DNA from: Mesorhizobium sp. STM 4661
Lineage (GTDB): Bacteria > Pseudomonadota > Alphaproteobacteria > Rhizobiales > Rhizobiaceae
DNA length: 64,000 bases
NCBI RefSeq assembly: GCF_000359125.1
Contig: NZ_CAAF010000054.1
Location: 34,595-98,594 of the forward strand
Direction: 5' to 3'
Shown here in pieces: positions 16,367 to 25,137 of this stretch. Under the pieces are notes generated by a model. That model did not search any database. It was given only the letters and a program-made list of their open reading frames with translations, and was not told the DNA's origin. Within the stretch, counting starts at the first letter, position 1. Each line of letters opens with the position of its first letter. A program made the position numbers and the translations under genes.

Positions 16367-17347
16367 TCATTCGGAATAAAGGTACTTCGAGATGTTCGGA
16401 TCCGCGATGTTGGACTTGTCCATGATCGTGAAGCCGGTGCCGATCGCAACCGGGATCGAATTTCCGGTCAGATGGGCATAGGCCGACACGACGCCGAAAT
16501 AGCCGATTTCGGCGGGATGTTGGGCAATCGCAACGTCGACCAGGCCGGTGTTGATGTTGTCGACGATGCTGGTCGGCGCGTCGAACGCCACGACCTTGAT
16601 GGTGCCGGTCTGCCCAGCTTGCTGGACGCCATTGGCAGCACCAAGCGCGGAGAACAGATTTGCGCCGAACACACCAACGAGATCGGGATTGCGCGCGAAG
16701 ACAGCCTGCAGCTGCGAGGCGGCCTTGTTGGCGTCGTTGTCGTTGAACTGAGTTTCGAGAACGGTGATGCCGGGATGGTTGGCCGCCATCTCCTTCTTGA
16801 AGCCCTCTTCACGCTGATCGGTGGTCGAAATGCCGGGCTTGACGTTCGAAACGTAGACCTTGCCCTTGTCGCCTATGGCAGTGGCCAGTGCCCGCGCGGC
16901 GATCTCGCCGCCCAGAATGTTGTCCGACGCAATATAGGACAGCGGGAAATCCGCGTCGCCGGCGCCGGTCTGATAGACGCCGCTGCCGATGAACGTGTCG
17001 ACGGTGATGACAGGGATGCCGGCATCATTGGCCTTGCGCAGCGGCTCGACCAACTGAACCTTGTCGGTCGGCGCGATCAGGATCGCGTCCGGCTTCTTGG
17101 CGATGACCGCGTCAAGCACCGGCACTTGGGTGACCGGGTTGAAGTCCGGGGCGCCTTGGAAAACCAGGTCCACGCCAAGCGCGTCGGCTGCCGCCTGGGC
17201 GCCTTTGCGCATGGTGATGTAGAAACCATCGGTCGTGAGACCGGGGATGAGCGCAATGGTGAACTTCTTGTCCTGCGCCAGAGCGGGTGTGACCAGCGCC
17301 GTTGCGCTGATGGCGAGAGCCGCGAGCGCGGCAACAATCTTCTTCAT
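16367..17347 (-). CDS. Sugar ABC transporter periplasmic binding protein
   Basis: The 326-residue protein has a signal peptide (MKKIVAALAALAISATALVT, then PALAQ, cleavage after about residue 24) and the ribose-type Peripla_BP_4 fold: FTIALIPGLTTDGFYITMRKG, then VLDAVIAKKPDAILIAPTD and GVFGANLFSALGAANGVQ. It captures the sugar in the periplasm and hands it to the permease. The start at 17347 has GAGGAGG six bases upstream on the minus strand. The leader of about 258 bases carries the shared 30-bp element at 17606-17635, the likely SorC-controlled promoter of this operon. Confidence 0.9.
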   Translation of the reverse strand: MKKIVAALAALAISATALVTPALAQDKKFTIALIPGLTTDGFYITMRKGAQAAADALGVDLVFQGAPDFNPVTQVPVLDAVIAKKPDAILIAPTDKVQLVEPLRKANDAGIPVITVDTFIGSGVYQTGAGDADFPLSYIASDNILGGEIAARALATAIGDKGKVYVSNVKPGISTTDQREEGFKKEMAANHPGITVLETQFNDNDANKAASQLQAVFARNPDLVGVFGANLFSALGAANGVQQAGQTGTIKVVAFDAPTSIVDNINTGLVDVAIAQHPAEIGYFGVVSAYAHLTGNSIPVAIGTGFTIMDKSNIADPNISKYLYSE

Positions 17348-17784
17348 GACATCCTCCTCATTGTTGGCAGATTTGCCGTTTGCAAGTGACATTGGAATGG
17401 CCGTCAATCGTTCAGGCATAAGGTGCCCGACGGCCGTGAAACGCCTGTTTGCTGTCGCGGGCGGCTTTCCTCCCAAGCGCCCTCCGGTCGATATGTCAGC
17501 CGGTCGAACCAAACCGGCACAAGAGCCGCAGCCCCCTTTGCTCGCCTCCGCGAGCCTCTGGGAAGTGCGTCGCCCGGCGTTCTTGCATGCCGGATCGTTC
17601 AGGTTGTAACACTTTGCAGAAATAAATTGCAACCCGGTTTTTCCGAGGTTGCGGCGTCGGACTTTTCAAACCGGACAGCATATGATGCGCTCCGCAGGGC
17701 CTCCAAGGCGAACTATTGCCCCGACCTCTCGGCGACACAACCGATTTTCTGGCAGTGGCTCGGGCCGGCCAACGGCATCTGCCT
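17348..17784. other. Long leader and control region of the sugar ABC operon
   Basis: No gene is seen in these 437 bases between the binding protein start and the SorC gene end. The region contains the first copy of the 30-bp element (17606-17635). The ~240 bases between this element and the ribosome site are GC-rich without clear hairpin-terminator structure, so a riboswitch is not evident. Confidence 0.5.
17606..17635. promoter_or_regulatory. Copy 1 of a 30-bp shared element (candidate SorC operator/promoter)
   Basis: The plus strand here matches the minus strand of 18732-18761 at 25 of 30 positions: TGTAACAC, TTGC, GAAA and AATTGCAA are shared blocks. Read toward the binding protein gene it gives TTGCAA, a 17-base gap, then TTACAA, so a promoter may lie within the operator. 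It is 258 bases upstream of the binding protein start. Confidence 0.65.
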
Positions 17785-18690
17785 CTATCGAGGCGCGAGA
17801 GCCTCGAGGATGGCCTGCGCCGTCATTGTATCCGTTATCAGGGCATTGATGAGCCTGGCGCGAGCGGCGCCGATGATTGCCGTCGCTTTCTCCGGCGACG
17901 CGGCAACCCCGATCACCAGCGGCACCGCGCGAAGTTGTGCCGGCGACATCGCGATCATCCGGCTCTCACCTTCCCAGGGGATCAGCGCTCCTCCGGCATC
18001 GAAGTAATGCCGGATGACGTCTCCCGCCGCATGGACCAAGGCCTGCTCGCTCAATGTGGCCGCGCTCGCCTCGGGCGGATTGATGGCGTGCGGCAGGCCG
18101 ATGCCGACGATCGCGACGTCGGTCCGGTCCCACAGCGCAACGGCATCGCGGATGGCCGCGTCGCCAAGGAAGACCTCGCGCAACTCGGTGGATGGCAGAT
18201 AGGGCGCATGGATGAAATGCGGCGTTCCGCCCAATTCCTCGGCGGCAAGCCGCACGAACTCGTTGATCTGAAAATGCGGTGCATGCTGCTGCATACCGCC
18301 GGTGGCAGCCACGGTGTGGACGCCGGGAATACGCGGCAGGCCTGTCCGGATCACCTCGCGGACGGCGCGTCCCCAGCCGATGGCGACCACGGAGCCGGCC
18401 ACCAGCTGTGCTTGCTTGAGCAATGCGCCAAGCGGCGCGGCAAGCGCCGTCAGTGCGCCCGCCGCCGGCGTTTCGATCACCGCCGCATCGGCAAGCCCCA
18501 GCCCATCGATCAGCTGCCTGGTGATGTCCTCGGGCGTCGCCAGATCGAGAACCTCGATCCGCACGATCCCCTCGGCCCGTGCCCGCTGCAGCAGACGCGA
18601 AATCGTCGCCGTGGAGACGCCGAGCTGCCGTGCGATGTCGACCTGCGACATCTCAGCCTCATAGTGCAGCTTGGCGACCGTATGCAGCAT
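17785..18690 (-). CDS. SorC-family sugar-binding transcriptional regulator
   Basis: The 301-residue protein has an N-terminal HTH (KLHYEAEMSQVDIARQLGVS, then TATISRLLQRARAEGIV) and a C-terminal sugar-phosphate-binding SorC domain (GWGRAVREVI, TGGMQQHAPHFQINE, FLGDAAI, PWEGESRM). SorC regulators such as LsrR and DeoR-like CggR bind a phosphorylated sugar and release DNA. The ligand here is probably the product of the ROK kinase in this cluster. The coding frame is open upstream of ATG 18690 but shows no earlier start codon of the usual type. It sits between the transporter operon and the aldolase-kinase operon, with a matching 30-bp element 42-71 bases before its start. Confidence 0.88.
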   Translation of the reverse strand: MLHTVAKLHYEAEMSQVDIARQLGVSTATISRLLQRARAEGIVRIEVLDLATPEDITRQLIDGLGLADAAVIETPAAGALTALAAPLGALLKQAQLVAGSVVAIGWGRAVREVIRTGLPRIPGVHTVAATGGMQQHAPHFQINEFVRLAAEELGGTPHFIHAPYLPSTELREVFLGDAAIRDAVALWDRTDVAIVGIGLPHAINPPEASAATLSEQALVHAAGDVIRHYFDAGGALIPWEGESRMIAMSPAQLRAVPLVIGVAASPEKATAIIGAARARLINALITDTMTAQAILEALAPR

Positions 18691-18731
18691 CGTGCGCGAT
18701 GCGGTCGCGTCCTGGATCGGAGGGACAGACA

Positions 18732-18761
18732 GCTTGCAATTCCTTTCAGCAACGTGTTACA
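18732..18761. promoter_or_regulatory. Copy 2 of the 30-bp shared element (candidate SorC operator/promoter)
   Basis: The plus strand reads TTGCAA, a 17-base gap, then TTACAC, toward the aldolase-kinase genes. Its reverse complement matches 17606-17635 at 25/30 positions. It lies 215 bases upstream of the aldolase ATG and 42-71 bases upstream of the divergent SorC ATG, so it could serve both promoters and autoregulate the regulator. Confidence 0.65.
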
Positions 18762-18976
18762 CGAGCATAGACCGACGGGAGTTATCGCGCAAATTCGGCA
18801 AACTCGCAACTTGAGGTCATTGCGGACCACGGGTGTCGGCGAGGCCGCTTTTCTTGCGATCGATAGCGCATCAAAGCGGCAAAGATCTTCCCGCCGGCAG
18901 GCGGGCAAAACTGAACATTCTTGTTTCCACGGGATCCGCGCCTCGAAAAGCGGGCGCCAACATCGGACAGAAGACC

Positions 18977-19882
18977 ATGGCAAAGATGACCACCGCGGAG
19001 TTGCGCGGCTACCAGCAGATATGCGGCAAGGACGGGGCCATGGTGGCCATCGCCTGCGACCAGCGCGGCGGCATGCGGACCTTGCTGGCGTCGGATCCGG
19101 CCGAACAGGCCAGGATCACCAATGACATGCTCGGCGACACCAAGTCGGACATCACGCGCTACCTCGCCAGTGCCGCGTCCTGTGTCTTGCTCGACCCGCT
19201 CTGCGCGGTGCCGCGGGTGGTCGACGAGGGCGTGCTGAATCGTGATACGGCGCTGCTCATCGGCCTCGACGCCTCCGGCTTCGACGTCTCGCCCGATGGC
19301 TACCGCCTGTCGCGCCTGGTTCCCGGCATCGACGCGCGCCGCGTCCGTGAATTGGGCGGCACGGGCGGCAAGATCATGGTCTATCTCAGGGCCGACAAGC
19401 CTGAAGCCAACGAGCACAACATCGCCATCCTGCGCCAGTGCATCGCCGACTTCGGGCAAGAGGACCTGCTGCTCGTCGTCGAGTTCCTGACCTACCAGAT
19501 CGAAGGGGAAAGCCCCGAAGACTATGCGGCCAAAACGCCCTGGCTTGTCGAAGAGGGCACCCGGATTTCGTTGGAGTGCGGAGCAAAGGTGCTGAAGCTT
19601 CCTTACCCTGGAACGCCCGAAGCTTGCGCCAATATCACCAGAATGGCCGGCGACGTGCCATGGGCGGTGCTTTCCGCCGGCGTCAACCACGCGACCTTCC
19701 TCGGCCAGGTCGAGATCGCCATGCAGAACGGTGCGTCGGGCGTCATCGCCGGCCGTTCCCTGTGGAAGGACTGCATCTCGCTCGACCGTGACATTCAGCG
19801 CGAAAGGCTTAAGACCATCGCAGTGCCGCGATTGCGCGAAATCCAGGCTGTGATCGGGCACTACCGGCAGAAGGCCGCCTGA
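18977..19882 (+). CDS. LacD/YihT-type class I aldolase
   Basis: The protein of 301 residues belongs to the tagatose-1,6-bisphosphate (LacD) / sulfofructose-1-phosphate (YihT) aldolase superfamily. The N terminus has MVAIACDQRGGMRTL (22-36), the conserved DQR segment. The Schiff-base lysine is Lys207 in VLKLPYPG. WAVLSAGV and GVIAGRSLWKD form the phosphate site. It should cleave a ketose phosphate to dihydroxyacetone phosphate plus an aldehyde. The ATG at 18977 is chosen; an ATG at 18986 is possible. It is followed by the ROK/P-loop kinase after 35 bases. Exact substrate unknown: tagatose-, deoxy-sugar- or sulfosugar-type phosphates are all compatible. Confidence 0.8.
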   Translation: MAKMTTAELRGYQQICGKDGAMVAIACDQRGGMRTLLASDPAEQARITNDMLGDTKSDITRYLASAASCVLLDPLCAVPRVVDEGVLNRDTALLIGLDASGFDVSPDGYRLSRLVPGIDARRVRELGGTGGKIMVYLRADKPEANEHNIAILRQCIADFGQEDLLLVVEFLTYQIEGESPEDYAAKTPWLVEEGTRISLECGAKVLKLPYPGTPEACANITRMAGDVPWAVLSAGVNHATFLGQVEIAMQNGASGVIAGRSLWKDCISLDRDIQRERLKTIAVPRLREIQAVIGHYRQKAA

Positions 19883-19917
19883 TATCCGCGTTTGATCACT
19901 GGCACGTGCAGGACGTC

Positions 19918-21369
19918 ATGCCTCTCAGCATAGGAATCGACATCGGCGGCACCAATTTGCGTGCCGCCCGCATTTCCGGCACGGGCGAAATCCTCGACCG
20001 CATTTCCGAGAAGAGCGCGCCGGACCCGGAGCTGGTTCTCTCCCGGATCGCCGATATGGTGCGCCGGCTCGATACCCCCGGGGTTGCAGCCATCGGCATC
20101 GGCGTTCCCGGCCGCGTCGATGCGCGGCGCCGCACGGTCCTGTCCGGCGGCTATGTCAACCTCGCCTCGGTCGCATTGGCGCAGCGGCTGGAAGACACGG
20201 CCGGCAAGCCCGTCGTCGTCGACAATGACTGCAACATGGCGCTGGTCGCCGAAATGGCTCTCGGCGCCGGCCGAGGCCATGACAGCATCGTCATGTTCAC
20301 GATCGGGACCGGCATTGGCGGCGCCGTCGCCCAGAACCGGCAGATCATGCGTGGCCGGGCAACGGCAGGCCAGCTCGGCCATATCACCGTCGACGTTAAC
20401 GGCGAAACCTGCGCCTGCGGCCGGCGCGGTTGCGTTGAAACCACCAGCTCGGGCACGGCGCTTGGCCGTCACATCGCGCGGGCAGGCTTAGGTCCTGACG
20501 TTTCGGTCGACCGGCTTTTTGCCCGCGACTTGGCCGGCGACATCCAGGCGCGCGGCATACTGGAAGCCTGGGCCAGGCCGCTGCGTGCCGCAATCGATAC
20601 GACCGTTGCCGTGCTCGACCCCGATCTGGTTCTGCTTGGCGGCGGCCTTGGCCGGGCGGCGCACAAGGCGCTTGCCTGCGCGCCGGCGCTGGCGCCCTGG
20701 TATCAATGCAAGGTGGAACCGGCACAGCTCGGCGACGACGCCGGCGTGATCGGCGCCGGCCTGCAGGCATTGGCGGCGGAGGCGGGCACGACACAGGCGC
20801 CGGCATCGCCGTCTGCCCAACCCGGCCGTGCCAGGCGGGCCGTGCTCGTCAATGGTATTCCGGCCAGCGGCAAGAGCACCGTTTCGCGCGGCATCGCCGA
20901 CCGCATGGGATGGCCATTGCTTGCGCTCGATACGGTCAAGAATCCATTCCTCGAAGTGCTCGGCGGCGGCGACCGCGAGTTCAACCGCACGCTCGGCCGC
21001 GCCAGCTACCAGGCGATCTGGTCGGTCGTCGGCGAGGCGCCCGCTGGCACAACCGTGGTCGTCGACGCCTGGTTCGGCTTCCAGCCGCGCCAGCTTCTCG
21101 AGGACCATTTGCGAAAGGCAGGTGTTGAACAGACCGCCGAAATCTGGTGCCACGCGCCCGGCGAGGTTCTTGCCGAGCGCTATCGCGCCCGGCTCGACCA
21201 GCGTCCAGCCGGTCATCCGGGTGCGGCCTATATCCCCGAGCTGATCGAATTGGCCAGGCGTGCCGAGCCGCTGCGGCGTGGACCGCTTTTCGACGTCGAT
21301 ACGACGAAGCCGATCGACTTTGATGCGATCACGGAATGGCTGAAGGTCGCGATTGAGGGCAGCAATTGA
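19918..21369 (+). CDS. Fusion: ROK sugar kinase plus C-terminal P-loop kinase
   Basis: The protein of 483 residues joins two kinases. Residues 1-290 are a ROK kinase: phosphate loop DIGGTN (8-13), catalytic Asp104 in VVDND, TIGTGIGGAV (128-137), His155 and the zinc cluster CACGRRGC (165-172). A short Ala/Pro-rich linker (291-305) leads to a second nucleotide-binding domain with Walker A GIPASGKST (313-321) and DAWFG as a possible Walker B/acceptor region, resembling small AAA-type metabolite kinases. The fusion suggests two phosphorylations in sequence, giving a bisphosphate for the neighbouring aldolase. ATG 19918 is preferred over GTG 19906. It is the last gene of this arm. Confidence 0.85.
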   Translation: MPLSIGIDIGGTNLRAARISGTGEILDRISEKSAPDPELVLSRIADMVRRLDTPGVAAIGIGVPGRVDARRRTVLSGGYVNLASVALAQRLEDTAGKPVVVDNDCNMALVAEMALGAGRGHDSIVMFTIGTGIGGAVAQNRQIMRGRATAGQLGHITVDVNGETCACGRRGCVETTSSGTALGRHIARAGLGPDVSVDRLFARDLAGDIQARGILEAWARPLRAAIDTTVAVLDPDLVLLGGGLGRAAHKALACAPALAPWYQCKVEPAQLGDDAGVIGAGLQALAAEAGTTQAPASPSAQPGRARRAVLVNGIPASGKSTVSRGIADRMGWPLLALDTVKNPFLEVLGGGDREFNRTLGRASYQAIWSVVGEAPAGTTVVVDAWFGFQPRQLLEDHLRKAGVEQTAEIWCHAPGEVLAERYRARLDQRPAGHPGAAYIPELIELARRAEPLRRGPLFDVDTTKPIDFDAITEWLKVAIEGSN

Positions 21370-21475
21370 CCAGCGCAACTGCATTTCGAATGGTCCTCAA
21401 GCATTTGGCATGAATCGGGTGGGAAGTGCCGGCGTGAAAGCATAATTTTCGGTCAACGACACCGGAGATTTCATC

Positions 21476-21943
21476 ATGACCATCCAGTTCAAAGCCTTGC
21501 CTACTGAAGATGTAAGGGCCTTGCAGCGCGGCGGACCGGATGCCTATGGCAGGACGCCTGAGCGCAAGATTTCCGATGGCGACGGCGTGCCTTGCCGCCA
21601 CTGCCTGAAGAACGTGGCGGCCGGCGATCCCTATCTCATCCTCGCCTTCCGGCCGTTTCCGGAGCTCCAGCCCTATGCCGAGACCGGACCGATCTTCCTG
21701 CACGCCGAGGAATGCGAGCGCGCCGCCGCGGCCGATGCGCTTCCCGAAATGCTCGAAAGCACCGACTACATCGTGCGCGGTTACGGCACGGATGACCGCA
21801 TCGTCTATGGCAGCGGCGGCGTTATCCCGACCGGCGCCATCGCGGCCCGGGCGGAGGCCCTGTTCGAGCGCGACGACATCGCCTATGTCCATGTCCGCTC
21901 GGCCCGCAACAATTGCTATCAATGCCGCATCGAGCGGGCGTGA
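21476..21943 (+). CDS. DUF1203-family protein
   Basis: The 155-residue protein resembles DUF1203 proteins. It has paired cysteines CRHCLKNV (about 40-47), a histidine near PIFLHAEECE and a last CYQCRIERA, suggesting a metal-binding site. The fold and activity of this family are not known to me. AATTTTCGG followed by CCGGAGATTTC precedes the start. It is monocistronic; a GC-rich hairpin lies 16 bases after its stop. No membrane segment or signal peptide is visible. Confidence 0.7.
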   Translation: MTIQFKALPTEDVRALQRGGPDAYGRTPERKISDGDGVPCRHCLKNVAAGDPYLILAFRPFPELQPYAETGPIFLHAEECERAAAADALPEMLESTDYIVRGYGTDDRIVYGSGGVIPTGAIAARAEALFERDDIAYVHVRSARNNCYQCRIERA

Positions 21944-22267
21944 CGGCTTGCAAAAAGATGCCCGCCGATGGTCTGGCGGGCAGTTGGGAAAAAATAGTCG
22001 CGACAGAAGCTGCGGTCGAAGCCGCCGGCAAAGCCCGGTATTCGCCGGCGTTTGGAAAGCGGCTTGAGCCATCAGGGAACGACACCTGTATAGGCACAGT
22101 TTTCGGACGCCGAATGTGAAATGCTTCACACAGCGCATGCTTGGTCATGGCGGCGCGCGAAAAGGCCGGTGACGGCTGTCGCACAGCCGTCGCACAAGTG
22201 CGCTAGGAGGTGGCTGTCGATAGATTGCCGACCGCGGATGGACCGGCGGCACGTCTCGACATCGAGG

Positions 22268-22294
22268 AAGCGGGGCTTTGGCTCCGCTTTTTTG
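22268..22294 (+). terminator. Rho-independent terminator on the plus strand
   Basis: AAGCGGGGC pairs with GCTCCGCTT (one G-U) around TTTG, followed by TTTTTG. The nearest upstream plus-strand gene ends 325 bases earlier, so it may end an unrecognised transcript. Confidence 0.6.
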
Positions 22295-22317
22295 TTGCCC
22301 CACTTCCGCCCAAAGAA

Positions 22318-22345
22318 AAGCCCGCCGGAACGACCGACGGGCTTT
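22318..22345 (-). terminator. Terminator of the outer membrane protein gene
   Basis: On the minus strand AAAGCCCGTCGG pairs with CCGGCGGGCTTT (one mismatch) around a five-base loop, followed by TCTTTG. It lies 20 bases after the stop of the gene at 22365. Confidence 0.7.
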
Positions 22346-22364
22346 GACCGCTGCCTGGGCGGTT

Positions 22365-23666
22365 TTAATTGAACTTGTACTTCGCACCGATGCGAACGGT
22401 GTGGAAGGAAGGCTTGGTGGTGAGGGTGTCGTCCGGCAGCCCGATATCGGATGAGAAATCCTTCTCGGAGAACTGCGAATAGCGATATTCGAGCCCGACG
22501 GTCATGTTGCTGGACAACGCTGTTTCCACACCGCCGCCCACCGAGAAGCCGCTGGAACCCCAGTCGAGTATGTCGCCGATCGGCGAAGACGCATTCAGAT
22601 CGAAATGCTGCCAGGAATAACCGCCGAGCACATAGGCGAGCGTCGATTCGTTGACTTTCATACCGACACGGCCCAGCACGTCGAACCCGTAGTCGGTATC
22701 GAGGTTGATCGATCCGCCCGGGATATTCAGCTCTGAAGTCATGCCGGAATAGCGGGCATCGACCATGACGCCTGCCACCCAGCTGCCGAAATCGTGGTCG
22801 TAGCCGGCGTTCAATTCGCCGAAGACGCCTTCGCCGCCGAGCCCGTTGAACTCCAGGTCGCCGAGCGGTGGAACGTTGATCTGATGCACCGATGCGCCCG
22901 CGCCGGCCGCGCCACCGATGTAGAAGCCGGTCCAGTTGTAGGCAGGGGCCTCAAAAGACGCGACGCCACCGTTCTGGGCGCCAAAGCGATAATTGGCCGC
23001 AACCTGGAACGTATGCCGCGACGTGTCGAGATTGAGAGCACCGTCCGGCGCACCGAGATCGGCAAGAAGATCATCCTTGGTGCCGAAGCGCGTATAGCGA
23101 TATTCGGTTTTGATCGTCCAATTGCTGTTGATGGCGGTCTCGACGCCGGCTCCAACGAAATATCCGCTCTGATCCCAATCGAAATCAAAACCGGCGTTCG
23201 TGTCGAGCTTGTATTTCTGCCAGGAATAACCGCCGAGCACATAGCCCAAAGTGTTTGGCGTGAAGAGATAGCCTGCGCGCAAACCAGCGTCGAAGCCGTA
23301 GGTCTCCTTGACCGAAGCATCGAACCCAGCGACGTCGAGCGAGGTTTCAATGTTGCCGACATGGGCGTCGACAAGTCCACCGAGCAGGAAGCGCGGCGAT
23401 ACCATGTAGTCATAGCCAGCGGTGAGTTCGCCGTACACGCCTTCGCCGCCGATGCCGTTCAACGACAGGCCGGGAATGAAGTCGCTGCTGAGCTCGTGGA
23501 CGTTGGCGCCGGCGCCAACGCCAAAGCCGACATAGATGCCGCTCCAGTTGAAGCCGGACGCCTCTACCGGCGCGACCACGTCGGCGGCATGAGCGGCCGA
23601 ACCGAGCGCCAGAATGGACGCTGCGCCAAGAAGCAAAAATTTCGCGGATTTTAAGCTGATCATCAT
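22365..23666 (-). CDS. Double outer-membrane beta-barrel protein (Omp25/31-like tandem)
   Basis: The 433-residue protein has a signal peptide (hydrophobic stretch FLLLGAASILALGSAAHA, cleaved near residue 27) and then two related barrels of about 190-200 residues. Each has the same ordered motifs: GFNWSGIYVG / AYNWTGFYIGG; NGIGGEGVYGELTAGYDY / NGLGGEGVFGELNAGYDH; YVLGGYSWQ in both; and ETAINSNWTIKTEYRYTRF / ETALSSNMTVGLEYRYSQF. Rhizobial Omp25-type porins have a single such unit of eight strands. The C terminus ends KYKFN, a proper barrel signature; the first unit ends NYRFG. This is an internal gene duplication with fusion. It is the only gene on its transcript. Confidence 0.8.
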   Translation of the reverse strand: MMISLKSAKFLLLGAASILALGSAAHAADVVAPVEASGFNWSGIYVGFGVGAGANVHELSSDFIPGLSLNGIGGEGVYGELTAGYDYMVSPRFLLGGLVDAHVGNIETSLDVAGFDASVKETYGFDAGLRAGYLFTPNTLGYVLGGYSWQKYKLDTNAGFDFDWDQSGYFVGAGVETAINSNWTIKTEYRYTRFGTKDDLLADLGAPDGALNLDTSRHTFQVAANYRFGAQNGGVASFEAPAYNWTGFYIGGAAGAGASVHQINVPPLGDLEFNGLGGEGVFGELNAGYDHDFGSWVAGVMVDARYSGMTSELNIPGGSINLDTDYGFDVLGRVGMKVNESTLAYVLGGYSWQHFDLNASSPIGDILDWGSSGFSVGGGVETALSSNMTVGLEYRYSQFSEKDFSSDIGLPDDTLTTKPSFHTVRIGAKYKFN

Positions 23667-23804
23667 TACCCCCTAGAAGAACCCGAAATCTCCCTAGCAC
23701 CCGTCCGCTACGGTAGCTGTAACAAAAATGCCACAGAAAAGCCGAATTGCACGCAAAACGGGTAAGCCGGCTCAATCGACCGTAAACCGTGAAATTTGCT
23801 TGTG

Positions 23805-23837
23805 GAAAAATGAGCCGCCGAGGGGTGTCGGCGGCTC
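23805..23837 (-). terminator. Terminator of the alanine dehydrogenase gene
   Basis: GAGCCGCCGA (23812-23821) pairs perfectly with TCGGCGGCTC (23828-23837) around a six-base loop. On the minus strand it is followed by ATTTTTCC. It lies 26 bases after the ald stop codon. Confidence 0.8.
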
Positions 23838-23862
23838 TATCGGGGAGGAATCCGGGGCGGGT

Positions 23863-24978
<1,116 letters not shown>

Positions 24979-25092
24979 TTTCTTTCTCCTGATCCGGCCC
25001 TTCTTGGGCATGTTCCCTGTATCGATGTAGTGAACCACGAATCGTTCCGTGAGTGTTTGCGAATGCGCTTGCACCGGAGGGTGCACTTCGAT

Positions 25093-25130
25093 AATCCTTG
25101 CGCGAAATCTAAGGATTTTCGCAGGAATCC
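25093..25130. promoter_or_regulatory. Candidate Lrp/AldR binding site in the ald-lrp intergenic region
   Basis: AATCCTT (25093-25099) and AAGGATT (25111-25117) form a perfect inverted repeat. The right arm also pairs with AATCC at 25126-25130. The centre resembles TGCG-N-CGCA. It lies 8-45 bases before the Lrp gene start and could autoregulate it; it is 115 bases from the ald start. Confidence 0.45.
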
Positions 25131-25137
25131 CGAAGAA

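Larger units (their letters stand above)
21944..22364. other. Gene-free region with several perfect hairpins
   Basis: No gene is seen in 421 bases. TGCCCGCC / GGCGGGCA (21959-21966 with 21975-21982) is an 8-bp hairpin after the DUF1203 gene; on the minus strand it is followed by T-rich sequence. GACGGCTGT / ACAGCCGTC (22171-22191) is a perfect 9-bp hairpin with a three-base loop, followed at once by GCAC-AA-GTGC. Both the plus-strand hairpin at 22268 and the minus-strand one at 22318 look like terminators. A small RNA between them is possible. Confidence 0.45.
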
